From positions 62,001 to 126,000 of the forward strand of contig NZ_FOTY01000006.1 of assembly GCF_900114715.1 (NCBI RefSeq): a stretch of DNA of 64,000 bases. Direction: 5' to 3'. Every line of letters starts with the position of its first letter. Positions within the stretch are counted from its first letter, which is position 1. The position numbers and the translations under genes were made by a program. The DNA comes from Salibacterium qingdaonense. GTDB lineage: Bacteria; Bacillota; Bacilli; Bacillales; Marinococcaceae. Under the pieces are notes generated by a model. It had not been told where the DNA came from. It saw nothing but the letters and a program-made list of their open reading frames with translations, and did not search any database. Of the stretch, positions 51,576-60,368 are shown piece after piece.

Positions 51576-53072
51576 TTATTCCGGGGTGTAAAAATTCTGG
51601 GTGTAATACGGCTGCTTTCGTATTTCGTCAAAAGCCACGCCGACACCAAGACGCTCGTACTCACCCAGCAATGCTTCGCGGTGCCCTGTATCAGAATTCA
51701 TCCAGCTTTGATGCGCCTTAATAGGACTGACCTGGCCGTAAGCAATGTTCTCTGCCGCATTCCTGTACTCGATACCATCTCCGGACATCCGGTCAAACGG
51801 ATCTTCTCCGTCCTGATTTTCATGAGAGAAAAAGTGGTTCGAAGCCATATCAACACTGTGGGATCTTGCTGTCGAAGCCGCCTGGTCGTCCCATGTCAGA
51901 ATACCTCTGCTGTAGCGCTGACGCTGGGCATTGGCCAGATGAAAGGTGAGGCGTTCAAAGCTCTCTTTCAGACTCTGATCCGGCTCAGCGTAGTATTTTC
52001 GAAAGCCTTCTTCCACCCGGCTGTCGATAACGAGCACCGCTGTAATCCGGTGGTCGCGGTGTTTGTCGTAGAAAAAGGTTTCATACCGTCCTTCTTCTTT
52101 ATACGTACCTGCTTCCTGGGTATCTATACTAAAGCGGGCACCGCCTTTTTGAATATGGGACAGCGGTTCCCCGTATGCATCGATCACATCCGGCTTCGTG
52201 TCATCCATTTCGATATTACGCGCGCCCTGCCATGTATCCTGGTTCGAATAGGCAGCCACCACTTCGTTATCTTGAATACCAAACTGCACGTACTCATCAT
52301 ACCGGGTATGATACAGGTACCAGTCAAATCCGTAACGGCTCTCAAGCACTGCCTTTTCCTGCCCGAGTTGTGCTTTCATGGAATCCTTGGAGTCTCCCAG
52401 CGCAACGCCCCGGAAGTGCCAGACTTCCTCTTCACTGTCCACTCCTGAAGAAGGCATGTGAACCTCATCCACCCGGAACTCCTCACTTAATGCCCGGGAT
52501 AAAAAGACAGAAAACTGAGCTCTTGTTGTGTCTTCTCCGGGACCGAAGCTGCCATCTTCACGGCCGCTTGTTATCCGCTTTGCTCCCAGCGTTTCAATGG
52601 CGTCAGCTGCCCAGAAATCCTCGGAAACATCGGAAAATGTTTGTTCCATGCTTCCTTCAAGACCAAACGCGTTCGACAGAACCACAGCCATTTCGGCCCT
52701 TGTCAACGAATCGCCCGGCTCAAATGTATTACCGCTGCCGGTCATAATACCTGCTTTGGCGACTGCTGCTATATAAGGGTACATCGCAGCCCCTTCTTCA
52801 ACATCCTGGAACGAAGGACCACCTTCTTCCACCAGCTCCAGACCAAGTGCTTCCGTCAGCATTTTTGCAGTCTGGGCGCGGCTTACGTCTTCCTGGGGCT
52901 GGAAGGATCCATCTTCATATCCATTTATAATACCCTGATCCGCAATATACTCGACCTCTTCCGATGCCCAGTAGGTTTCATTCACATCGTCAAATGCTTT
53001 GGCAGAAATCGAAAATAGAGACAATGCCAACACACAGGCGGCGGTGATAGATACATAGGTTTTTGGTTTCAT
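51576..53072 (-). CDS. SLH-domain protein with C-terminal CAP (SCP/PR1) domain
   Basis: 498 residues. A signal peptide (TYVSITAACVLALSLFSISA) precedes three SLH repeats at about residues 27-200 (YWASEEVEYIADQGIINGYE, VSRAQTAKMLTEALGLELVE, LTRAEMAVVLSNAFG, TTRAQFSVFLSRALS). A CAP-associated N-domain follows (RGVALGDSKDSMKAQLGQEK). The CAP domain from about residue 370 has ARSHSVDMASNHFFSHENQD, RNAAENIAYGQ and HREALLGEYERLGVGVAFD. It is a wall-anchored YkwD-type protein of unknown activity. It is tied to the wall through the CsaB-modified polymer. Confidence 0.9.
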   Translation of the reverse strand: MKPKTYVSITAACVLALSLFSISAKAFDDVNETYWASEEVEYIADQGIINGYEDGSFQPQEDVSRAQTAKMLTEALGLELVEEGGPSFQDVEEGAAMYPYIAAVAKAGIMTGSGNTFEPGDSLTRAEMAVVLSNAFGLEGSMEQTFSDVSEDFWAADAIETLGAKRITSGREDGSFGPGEDTTRAQFSVFLSRALSEEFRVDEVHMPSSGVDSEEEVWHFRGVALGDSKDSMKAQLGQEKAVLESRYGFDWYLYHTRYDEYVQFGIQDNEVVAAYSNQDTWQGARNIEMDDTKPDVIDAYGEPLSHIQKGGARFSIDTQEAGTYKEEGRYETFFYDKHRDHRITAVLVIDSRVEEGFRKYYAEPDQSLKESFERLTFHLANAQRQRYSRGILTWDDQAASTARSHSVDMASNHFFSHENQDGEDPFDRMSGDGIEYRNAAENIAYGQVSPIKAHQSWMNSDTGHREALLGEYERLGVGVAFDEIRKQPYYTQNFYTPE

Positions 53073-53213
53073 CTGTATTCCTCCGTTTCCCCGCTTACAA
53101 GATATCTTCTTCTCCTCTATCTTGGTTATGTACTATTACCTTCATTTTACCATTAATAAACAGGAAATGTAGGGTCATTTCTCTTATTTTTGCTTGTCAT
53201 TTGTTTTAATAGG

Positions 53214-53269
53214 TTGACTTTTTTAATTTTTAGTTTAAAATTAATTATACAAATTAAACAAACTAAAAA
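53214..53269 (+). promoter_or_regulatory. gbsR promoter with overlapping palindromic operator
   Basis: TTGACT (53214-53219), 16 bp, TAAAAT (53236-53241) form a likely sigma-A promoter. A perfect inverted repeat TTTTTAGTTT (53227-53236) / AAACTAAAAA (53260-53269) encloses it, with an inner GTTTAA/TTAAAC pair. This is consistent with autoregulation by the MarR-type GbsR protein encoded 30 bp downstream. Confidence 0.6.
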
Positions 53270-53298
53270 TATTAAACAATTACAAAAGGAGGATCCTC

Positions 53299-53838
53299 AT
53301 GTCTTCCGAATGGGATAAGCTCGAAGAAACACGCGATGTAATGGAGAGTGCCATCGCCCAGTCGATGGTTATTTACGGCGTCACGCCCTCTGTCGGACGC
53401 ATTTACGGGGTGCTGTATTTTGCCGGCGAACCGATGTCCATCGATGAGATCAAAGTACAGGTTGCCATGAGTAAGGCATCTGTCAGCAACGGACTCCGCG
53501 AACTGCAGGAAACAGAGATGGTAACCAAAGTATGGAAAAAAGGAGAACGGAAAGATCATTTCATTGCGGAAAAAGATTTTCTGCGGAATTTCATTAATTA
53601 TTTTGTGAAAAAGATACGGCAGGAGCGCAATCTATTGATGAAAGCCGCTGAACAGACAAAGCCGGCTCTCCAGGAAATGACGGAAACAACCGATGATGAA
53701 ACCGTACGGGAAACAGCCCGCCGGGATTTGGAACTGATCCAGGAGGCTCAGGATTATCTGGACTGGACTACCCGTTTTGCCAACACCCTTGAATCCAGGG
53801 AAATGCTGGAGTATATTCCACCGACAAAAAAGAAATAA
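53299..53838 (+). CDS. gbsR: GbsR/MarR-family transcriptional regulator
   Basis: 179 residues. A winged-helix domain: GVTPSVGRIYGVLYFAGEPM, SIDEIKVQVAMSKASVSNGL, RELQETEMVTKVWKKGERKD, with a C-terminal helical dimerisation segment, as in GbsR of B. subtilis, which senses choline and controls glycine betaine genes. Two genes follow in the same direction. The AAAGGAGGATCC ribosome-binding site is strong. Confidence 0.88.
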   Translation: MSSEWDKLEETRDVMESAIAQSMVIYGVTPSVGRIYGVLYFAGEPMSIDEIKVQVAMSKASVSNGLRELQETEMVTKVWKKGERKDHFIAEKDFLRNFINYFVKKIRQERNLLMKAAEQTKPALQEMTETTDDETVRETARRDLELIQEAQDYLDWTTRFANTLESREMLEYIPPTKKK

Positions 53839-53850
53839 AGGAGTTCCACA

Positions 53851-54525
53851 ATGAATAAACAAAAAACCGCTTTAGTATTAATCGACCTTCAAAAAGAAAG
53901 TAATTTCGGCTTAATCCGGATGGATGACGTCATCGCCAACACTCAAACCCTGATCAACGCCTGCCGCCGGGAGAATATTCCGATCATTTATACCCGGCAG
54001 ATTAACCGGAGCGATCAGGCCGGACTTTCTAAAGATGAACCGTTGAAGGAAGACGGTACGCCGTACTATTACGCTTCCCACACCGAAAACATCGAAATTA
54101 TTGACTTTATCGCGCCGGAGAACAGCGATATTGTCATCGACAAATACCGCTGGAGTGCCTTTTATGAAACAAGCCTGGATCTCATGCTGAAAGGTCTTGG
54201 GGTTGAAGATCTTATTATAGGGGGTGTCGTAACAGATGGCTGTTTGATGACGTCCGTGTTTGACGCTTATTTCAGAGATTACCATGTTCATCTCGTGAAA
54301 GACATGTGTACTTCTTCCAACGAAGGGTCACATATGGCGGCTATGATGATCATGGCCAACTGGGTATATAACCTGGAAGTCTATGAAACCACAGAGCTTA
54401 TTAAACGGTTTAAAAATGAGTCGTATCAGCACTGGACCTGCGACCGTCCGGATTCGCTTCCATTCACACCGGAAACGATGCGGGAATCCTATCAATATTT
54501 ACAACCACGAAAGGAAGTGCAATAA
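53851..54525 (+). CDS. Isochorismatase-like cysteine hydrolase
   Basis: 224 residues. TALVLIDLQKESNFGLIRMD gives the catalytic Asp, DIVIDKYRWSAFYETSLDLM the Lys, and LIIGGVVTDGCLMTSVFDAY the nucleophilic Cys of the cysteine hydrolase family (nicotinamidase, N-carbamoylsarcosine amidase and relatives). It is 12 bp behind gbsR and one base before the betaine-binding protein. An amide compound related to osmolyte or carnitine/betaine metabolism is a plausible substrate, but this is inference. Confidence 0.85.
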   Translation: MNKQKTALVLIDLQKESNFGLIRMDDVIANTQTLINACRRENIPIIYTRQINRSDQAGLSKDEPLKEDGTPYYYASHTENIEIIDFIAPENSDIVIDKYRWSAFYETSLDLMLKGLGVEDLIIGGVVTDGCLMTSVFDAYFRDYHVHLVKDMCTSSNEGSHMAAMMIMANWVYNLEVYETTELIKRFKNESYQHWTCDRPDSLPFTPETMRESYQYLQPRKEVQ

Positions 54526-54526
54526 C

Positions 54527-55459
54527 GTGAAAAAAATAGTACGATATCTTACTCCGGCAGTTCTGGCAGCACTTACAGCCTGCGGCGGAGGCGGTGAAGA
54601 AGCTTCCGACAGCGGAAGTTCCAATAACGAAGGACAGTCGGAACAATCACAACAGGAAAGCAGCAATGATAAAGGCGAAACCATCACCTTCGGAAAAACA
54701 TCCTGGACCAGCACAGCAGCACCAACCCAGATTGCAAAGCAGATGCTCGAAGAAGCAGGATATAACGTAGAAGTTGAGCTCCTCGATCAGCCGGTCATCT
54801 GGGAAGGCATGCAGTCCGAAGAAATTGATGTCTTTATGGACGCCTGGCTCCCGTACACCGAAGAGCAGCTTTGGAGTGAATACAAGAGTGATCTTCAGAA
54901 AGTGTCCACCAGTTACGAAGAAGTACCGACCGGCTGGGTGGTTCCGGAGTATGTAGAAGCAGAATCGATCGCGGACATTAAAGAAAATCCTGAGAAGTTC
55001 GGCGGTAAAATTTACACCATTGGTGCCGGCGCCGGTATTGTGAATACATCGAAAGAAGTAATGGCGGATTACAACCTCGAAGAAGCCGGTTTTGAACTGC
55101 TGCCATCCAGTGAAACAGCGATGATCAGCGAGTTGAAGTCAAAAATCAGCAATGAAGAACCGGTCATTATCACCGGATGGCGCCCGCATTCCATGTTTGT
55201 CGATTATGATTTGAAGTTCCTGGACGAACCCAAAGAAAACTTCAAATATGACAATGTGTACGTGCTTTCCTATAAAGGCATGGAAGAAAAATATCCGGAA
55301 GCCTATGAGATTCTTTCCAATTGGAGCATCAGTGTCGATACACTGGAACAGATGATGTATGAATACGCCCAAAATGATGTTCCGTTTGAAGAACTTGCTG
55401 CAGACTGGATCGAAGAAAACCCTGATAAAGTCGACGCCATGATGGAAGGACAGGAATAA
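54527..55459 (+). CDS. Glycine betaine-type ABC transporter substrate-binding lipoprotein
   Basis: 310 residues starting at GTG (AAAGGAAG upstream). Lipobox LTAC in VLAALTAC, then a Gly/Ser/Gln linker and an OpuAC domain: GKTSWTSTAAPTQIAKQMLE, VIWEGMQSEEIDVFMDAWLP, GWVVPEYVEAESIADIKENP, ITGWRPHSMFVDYDLKFLDE. The Trp residues in WTST, DAWLP and GWRPH could form the aromatic cage for a quaternary ammonium ligand. No ATPase or permease genes adjoin it, so it must use a transporter encoded elsewhere. Confidence 0.88.
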   Translation: MKKIVRYLTPAVLAALTACGGGGEEASDSGSSNNEGQSEQSQQESSNDKGETITFGKTSWTSTAAPTQIAKQMLEEAGYNVEVELLDQPVIWEGMQSEEIDVFMDAWLPYTEEQLWSEYKSDLQKVSTSYEEVPTGWVVPEYVEAESIADIKENPEKFGGKIYTIGAGAGIVNTSKEVMADYNLEEAGFELLPSSETAMISELKSKISNEEPVIITGWRPHSMFVDYDLKFLDEPKENFKYDNVYVLSYKGMEEKYPEAYEILSNWSISVDTLEQMMYEYAQNDVPFEELAADWIEENPDKVDAMMEGQE

Positions 55460-55468
55460 AAAGAGTCT

Positions 55469-55705
55469 GGGACAAAAGAATACCGTTGCCCTGATTATCC
55501 GAGGGATGGAACAAGTACCTGCGTTTTCGCAAGCTGTTCCATCTCTCGGATTTTTTGTTGTTTAGAGAGGTTTCCGGCAGTCACCCCTGCCCCCGGCGGG
55601 AAAGCGGAGAATTGGGACAAAAGAGTGCTGCATGAAAAGGCAGCAGACGGGCGCTTTGAATGCGGCCGCTCTTCGCCGCACGACAGAACCACCGGGAAAT
55701 GGAAG
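55469..55705. repeat. Small-repeat debris with GGGACAAAAG words
   Basis: GGGACAAAAGAATA at 55469-55482 and GGGACAAAAGA at 55614-55624 lie in a non-coding stretch. The first word recurs in inverse at 58771-58784. TACCTGCG occurs beside both (55516 and about 58762). No gene is seen here. It may be the decayed ends of a repeat or insertion element. Confidence 0.45.
55497..55557 (+). terminator. Large hairpin terminator of the gbsR operon
   Basis: ATCCGAGGGATGGAACA and TGTTCCATCTCTCGGAT pair over 17 bp with one mismatch around a structured 22-nt loop, followed by a T-run. Confidence 0.85.
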
Positions 55706-55755
55706 CAAAAAAATCCCCGTTCGGAAGTTTAATCTTTTATCCGAACGGGGATTTG
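55706..55755 (-). terminator. Terminator of the SLH amidase gene
   Basis: AAATCCCCGTTCGG (55711-55724) and CCGAACGGGGATTT (55741-55754) form a perfect 14-bp stem; the A-run on the left is the T-run of the minus-strand RNA. Confidence 0.93.
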
Positions 55756-55763
55756 CATGTTAG

Positions 55764-57425
55764 TTACCAACTGTAATAGTCGTCGATGCCGTTCACAACT
55801 GCCTGTGCCGCTTTGTTCTCATAGCCGGATTGTTTCATCCGGTTGGCGTCGTGGGTGTTTGTAAGAAATCCAAGCTCAATGAGCGTACTCGGCATCGTCG
55901 TATTGCGGATGACATAGAATCCGGTGTCTGCTACACGGCGGTAGCCCATGTCCGTTTCCCGAACGAGCCGGTCCTGAATGGACTGAGCAAGTTCACGGCT
56001 TTCTCTCGCTCTGTGGCTGCTGTCGTAAAACGTTTCGGCTCCGTTGGCAGATGCCGTTGCCGCGTTGGCGTGAATACTCACAAAGGAGTCCGCATCCGCG
56101 CGTTCAGCAATATTCACCCGGCCGCTCAAACTGACGAAGGTATCATCGTCTCTTGTCATGACAACATTTACACCTTCATTTTCGAGTTTGGACTGCACAC
56201 GGAGTGCCACATCAAGAACAATGTTCTTTTCGATAAGGCCGTTCCCCTGAGCGCCTGGATCATGGTCGCCGTGTCCGGCGTCTATGACAATGGTTTTACC
56301 TGCCATGCCGCTCTCACCGGGTTCCCGTTCATCCAGGTAACCGCTGTGGGTGTAAGCCCAGTCTCCGTTATACTTAATGAGAACCCAGCTTCCGTTGGTC
56401 TCTTCATAAATCTTTACGGTCTCGCCGCGGCTTAGACGGCCAAGCGAATCATTGGATGCACTCGGACCTTCCCGTACCATCAGAGTGGAGGCGGTGACTT
56501 TCCCTTCTAAAATAGGATCAGCGGGTTTGTCTGTATTATCCTGGTCTGAATCGACCTCGTCCACATTGGTGACGTAGTTCCCGTGAACATAGCCTTCACC
56601 GCCGTGACCATCGATTTTCAGCCAGCTTCCGGTACGTTCATGCACGTCGATGGTGCTTCCGTCCTGAAGTGTGTACAGTACATGGTTTTCTGTTCCAGGT
56701 CCGCTCCGTACATTGAGCGGTGTACTGGCATCAACCACGCCTTCATAGAGGATTTCGCTGCCTGTGTCTTCCGGAGGCTGTTCCTGACTGCCATCGTTTC
56801 CATCTTGAATATCCCCGTTCATCGCTCTGGCGATGTAGGCGGAGAACTCAGCCCTTGTAGCAGCTTCATTGGGATTGAACTGTCCTGAGTCTTCTATGAT
56901 ATCTTCATCAACGAGGGTTTTTATGTACCCTTTTGCCCAGAAATCATCGTCTATATCTTCATAATCGACCGTTCCTGCTGCGTCTCCGGAATCCTCACCA
57001 AAAAACGCGCGGGCGGTTACTGCTGCGACTTGTGCTTTCTCAATATTACCACCTGGATTAAAGTTTCCGTTACTGCCTTGAAAAATGTCGAGCTGTGCTG
57101 CTCTTTCGATGCTGTCATAAGCCCAGTAACCAGCGTCTACATCTGAAAATGACGGGGAACCGGCGTACGGTGTCTGTTCATTCAGGGCGTTGGTTATCAT
57201 AATCGAAGCCTGTGCCCTGGTCAGAGATTCATTCGGACGGAAGTTTCCGCTGGCATCACCGGTTGCTACACCTTCTTCTGCCAGATACTCAATTTCAGCT
57301 GCTGCCCAGTGACCGGATCCGACATCGGAATACCTATCGACTGCTTCTGCTGTATTCCCACCTGCGACCGGCAGAACAGCCAGAATCAGAGCAGACGCAA
57401 GCACTGCAAATATATTCGTTTTCAA
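55764..57425 (-). CDS. SLH-anchored N-acetylmuramoyl-L-alanine amidase with two SH3b domains
   Basis: About 553 residues. The start is a TTG at 57425 preceded by AGAGGAGGAAC; it gives a signal peptide LKTNIFAVLASALILAVLPV. Three SLH repeats (HWAAAEIEYLAEEGVATGDA, LTRAQASIMITNALN, YWAYDSIERAAQLDIFQGSN, ATRAEFSAYIARAMN), two SH3b domains (LNVRSGPGTENHVLYTLQDG, TLMVREGPSASNDSLGRLSR) and an Amidase_3 domain: IVIDAGHGDHDPGAQGNGLI, VVMTRDDDTFVSL, DSFVSIHANAA and STLIELGFLTNTHDANRM with the zinc-binding His and Glu residues. It cleaves the amide between MurNAc and the stem peptide. A WalR-type box lies upstream. Confidence 0.93.
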   Translation of the reverse strand: MKTNIFAVLASALILAVLPVAGGNTAEAVDRYSDVGSGHWAAAEIEYLAEEGVATGDASGNFRPNESLTRAQASIMITNALNEQTPYAGSPSFSDVDAGYWAYDSIERAAQLDIFQGSNGNFNPGGNIEKAQVAAVTARAFFGEDSGDAAGTVDYEDIDDDFWAKGYIKTLVDEDIIEDSGQFNPNEAATRAEFSAYIARAMNGDIQDGNDGSQEQPPEDTGSEILYEGVVDASTPLNVRSGPGTENHVLYTLQDGSTIDVHERTGSWLKIDGHGGEGYVHGNYVTNVDEVDSDQDNTDKPADPILEGKVTASTLMVREGPSASNDSLGRLSRGETVKIYEETNGSWVLIKYNGDWAYTHSGYLDEREPGESGMAGKTIVIDAGHGDHDPGAQGNGLIEKNIVLDVALRVQSKLENEGVNVVMTRDDDTFVSLSGRVNIAERADADSFVSIHANAATASANGAETFYDSSHRARESRELAQSIQDRLVRETDMGYRRVADTGFYVIRNTTMPSTLIELGFLTNTHDANRMKQSGYENKAAQAVVNGIDDYYSW

Positions 57426-57658
57426 AGACCTGTTCCTCCTCTCTGTTGTTTTCCCCATTGCTGTGATTATTGTACTTCGTCCAGGGAATGCCTTTGAATA
57501 TTGAAGTACTTGTTTTTCATGAAAAATTTCCAGACATATGAAAAGTCCGGCATCATTCTCCAATCCGTTCCTTCTGCTACATAGAATATCATGACTTCAC
57601 CCCGGAGACTAGCAGATTTTACGAAAAGATAGAAAATGGTAAAATACTAGCGACTCAG

Positions 57659-57675
57659 GTTACATGACTGTTACA
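57659..57675 (-). promoter_or_regulatory. WalR-type binding site upstream of the amidase gene
   Basis: The minus strand reads TGTAAC-AGTCA-TGTAAC, an exact match to the WalR (YycF) consensus TGTWAH-N5-TGTWAH. It lies about 235 bp before the start of an autolysin gene, the class WalR controls. Confidence 0.6.
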
Positions 57676-57825
57676 AATGTGATCTTACTGTAATGTACGT
57701 GGTAATTTCTGTCCTTTTTTTTCTCCCGATTTTCATATAAAATAAAGACGTTATGATTAAAAACAAATGACATCAGCGTTTGCTTCAAGCGGACGCTCAT
57801 ACTGTGAAAATCAGGTGATATAAAC

Positions 57826-58653
57826 ATGAGAAAATGTATAATCGGCATGTTTGGCGCGTTTATCGTTTTGTCGGGATGCTCTACCTACGGCATGAACCAG
57901 CATCTTGAAGAAGAACAGCGGATTGATACCGAACAGTACGCATATGACGATGAGAACTTTGTTTATGACACGGAAACGCTCCAGGAGCTCGCGGAACGTT
58001 TCCGGCTTGACGAACTGTCGGAAAGCAACGTCAACAGTGTTATGGAAGAAGAAATTGAAAACGGGAACTTTAATGAAATTATTATTTATCTGCGGGAACT
58101 TCAGGCGGAAGAGGAAGAGGAGGCCGCTGCTTATTCAAAGCGTTACACCGAAGCCCTCCAGGCCCACATTGAGCAAAATGATGACCCCGCCACAGCTCTC
58201 GTTGAAGACGCAGCGTCATTACTGCAGCAGCAGTATGAGCTGAACCCTGAAAGTGAAGAGAACCTGATTGACTATGCCAACGTACTGATTGAATCCGGGT
58301 ATAACGTAGATAAAGGAACGCAGCTTTTATTTGATCTGGAACAGCAGATGGAAGAAAACAATGAGCAGCCTGGACGGGACATGCTGCTTGCGCTGGCGAA
58401 GGCTTACCGCGCTGCCGGTAATTATGAAGAAAGTCTGCAGCGGTATGAAACGTTAACTGCTCTTGATTCCGAGAACCCCACCCATTATTACCGGATGAGT
58501 CAGGTTTATGCGGAAATGGGAGACGCCCAGGGTGAGCAGCAGGCTGTTACCCGCGCTTTTGAGCCTACATCCGAGTTTCTTAACAGCTACGGCGACGACT
58601 CCTACCAGCTTTACAAAAACTATCTCGACTCCTCCATTGAAGGTGAATCGTAA
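57826..58653 (+). CDS. TPR-containing lipoprotein, function unknown
   Basis: 275 residues. Lipoprotein signal MRKCIIGMFGAFIVLSG-C. The mature protein is very acidic and helical with TPR-like repeats (NLIDYANVLIESGYNVDKGT, DMLLALAKAYRAAGNYEESL, THYYRMSQVYAEMGDAQGEQ). It probably scaffolds extracytoplasmic partners. No close family recognised. It is divergent from the amidase and followed by a bidirectional terminator. Confidence 0.78.
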   Translation: MRKCIIGMFGAFIVLSGCSTYGMNQHLEEEQRIDTEQYAYDDENFVYDTETLQELAERFRLDELSESNVNSVMEEEIENGNFNEIIIYLRELQAEEEEEAAAYSKRYTEALQAHIEQNDDPATALVEDAASLLQQQYELNPESEENLIDYANVLIESGYNVDKGTQLLFDLEQQMEENNEQPGRDMLLALAKAYRAAGNYEESLQRYETLTALDSENPTHYYRMSQVYAEMGDAQGEQQAVTRAFEPTSEFLNSYGDDSYQLYKNYLDSSIEGES

Positions 58654-58681
58654 CAATACGGCACATCAGTCTCCGACGAAT

Positions 58682-58725
58682 AAAAAAGCTCCCGGTTATC
58701 CACGTGGATAACCGGGAGCTTTTTT
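58682..58725. terminator. Bidirectional terminator
   Basis: AAAAAAGCTCCCGGTTATCC and its exact complement GGATAACCGGGAGCTTTTTT surround ACGT. It ends the TPR lipoprotein transcript and could also stop the SLT-SLH transcript from the right. Confidence 0.93.
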
Positions 58726-58797
58726 ACGGAAAACAGCACTTCAGATCGTCGTTCGGACTGGTACCTGCGCTATTCTTTTGTCCCGGAATGGTTCTGT

Positions 58798-60231
58798 TTA
58801 ATTTCTCATCGCTGCCTTCAAAAACAGGGCAAACTGCGACCGTTTCAGATCTTCATTCGGCCGGAAAGCTTCTACGGTAGTGACTTCATTATGATACAGG
58901 GTGTTGATTGCTTCATAGTTCCAGAAATCTTCCCCGATATCTTCAAATGAATGAGAATCAACCGGTGCTTCCAGTGTTTCTTCAAAACCCGAAACCAGAA
59001 TGGAAGCCGTCTGTGCACGCGTCATATTCTCGTTCGGGCGGATGTTTCCATCACTTCCTGTCATAATCCCGTGATACTCAAGGATACGCATGGCATCATA
59101 GCCGCGGTCTCCTGCCTTCATATCAGCAGCCTGCAGCTCATAATCGCCCGGCGCTTCCAGGTTCAACGCATCCACCATCATGGAAGCGGCGTGACGCCGG
59201 AGAATCGACTCATTCGGCCGGAACTCCCCACCCGGATACCCGCTCAAGATACCACGCACTTCCAGGTAGCCGACAGCCTCTGTCAATTCCTGTCCCCGCA
59301 CGTCATAAAAGTTGGTAACATCACCGCGGCGCGCATAAGCGCTGGCCATGTAGCCATGGATATCCGCGTAATAGACCGGATAGTACACAAAATGATTGGT
59401 CGGGCTGTTGTCATGAGCTGCCGCACCTTCCACCTCAAGCGGGGTATAAAGAGAAATATCTCCGACCGTGCGGGACGTTGTCGATGGCCCTTCTCTGAAA
59501 TTCACCTGCGTACCGGGATCTTCTCCATAGGCGTAAATATTGTCTCCATTCTGAGCCATCTGGGTGGACGGTGTCTTAGTATCTGTTTCCACTTCCTGCT
59601 CTTCAAACCGGATACGATCTTCCCCGTCCTGATATACCGCGTTCCATTCCGGAAAATCAACCTGGCTGCTGCCGAGCAGACTGTTGTTTTCAATGACACC
59701 GTAAACGTCTTCCTGGTATACCTCTTCTGCTTCAGTCGGATCGTTGCGGCGGTCGAGACCGTTGTAGGCAAGAATGGCAAAATACCAGTTCTCAAGCACC
59801 TGTTTATTCCCATCATTAACAGTCGGCAGCACAGAACCTGTCCAGTTCCATTTTTCGTTCAGAAGATCAACCCCGACTTCAATATTATAAGCCGTGTCCT
59901 GTTCCAGTCTGCCTTGATCAACGCTGCGGTCCTCCAGATCATTTTCATCCAGAGTCACCTGCATGATGCCCACGCCCCCGTCTTCATTTTGATTCATGAC
60001 AGGGTTCCCATTCTCATCAAACTGCCGCATAGCGGTTTCCTCATATGCAATCGCTTTAACAATCTCGGGAGGAATATCATGTTCCAGCGCGGCTTCTGTC
60101 AGCAGTTCCTTTTTTTCCTTAAAAGACAATGCCTGCTCGTCTGAGCCGCTTCCTTCCTCTTCTGCAGCCCCGGCTGTTCCAGCTGCCGTTATGCTGCCGG
60201 CAAGAGCCAGACCTGTTATAAACTTTTTCAT
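58798..60231 (-). CDS. SLT/lysozyme-like domain protein with SH3b-like region and three SLH repeats
   Basis: 477 residues. Signal peptide MKKFITGLALAGSITAAGTA. The N-terminal transglycosylase-like domain has LEHDIPPEIVKAIAYEETAM with the candidate catalytic Glu (AYEE), GGVGIMQVTLDENDL, and FAILAYNGLDRRNDP. An SH3b-like region (QVNFREGPSTTSRTVGDISL) follows, then three SLH repeats at about residues 315-477 (AVGYLEVRGILSGYPGGEFR, YDAMRILEYHGIMTGSDGNI, LKRSQFALFLKAAMRN). Unlike the other SLH proteins here, the anchor is C-terminal. Probably a wall-bound peptidoglycan lyase. Confidence 0.88.
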   Translation of the reverse strand: MKKFITGLALAGSITAAGTAGAAEEEGSGSDEQALSFKEKKELLTEAALEHDIPPEIVKAIAYEETAMRQFDENGNPVMNQNEDGGVGIMQVTLDENDLEDRSVDQGRLEQDTAYNIEVGVDLLNEKWNWTGSVLPTVNDGNKQVLENWYFAILAYNGLDRRNDPTEAEEVYQEDVYGVIENNSLLGSSQVDFPEWNAVYQDGEDRIRFEEQEVETDTKTPSTQMAQNGDNIYAYGEDPGTQVNFREGPSTTSRTVGDISLYTPLEVEGAAAHDNSPTNHFVYYPVYYADIHGYMASAYARRGDVTNFYDVRGQELTEAVGYLEVRGILSGYPGGEFRPNESILRRHAASMMVDALNLEAPGDYELQAADMKAGDRGYDAMRILEYHGIMTGSDGNIRPNENMTRAQTASILVSGFEETLEAPVDSHSFEDIGEDFWNYEAINTLYHNEVTTVEAFRPNEDLKRSQFALFLKAAMRN

Positions 60232-60312
60232 TGTTCCTCCCCTTTCTATGTATCTATCTACCTCTTATTATAGCAGAAAATCCTGAATCTTCCTATTTAT
60301 TTTCGTGCCTGA

Positions 60313-60348
60313 GAATTAATGAAATAACCCGGGAATTAATGATATACT
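60313..60348 (+). promoter_or_regulatory. secA2 promoter with GAATTAATGA direct repeat
   Basis: GAATTAATGA occurs at 60313-60322 and again at 60333-60342, exactly 20 bp apart. The second copy abuts TATACT (60343-60348), a likely -10. A regulator binding on one face of the helix is possible. The -35 is poorly defined, which would fit activator control. Confidence 0.5.
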
Positions 60349-60368
60349 GAGGAAGTGACTTTTTTGAA

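Noticed and set aside
58951-60144. 397-residue plus-strand frame opposite the SLT-SLH gene
   Set aside because: It is antisense to a protein with signal peptide and three SLH repeats, and has no recognisable domains.
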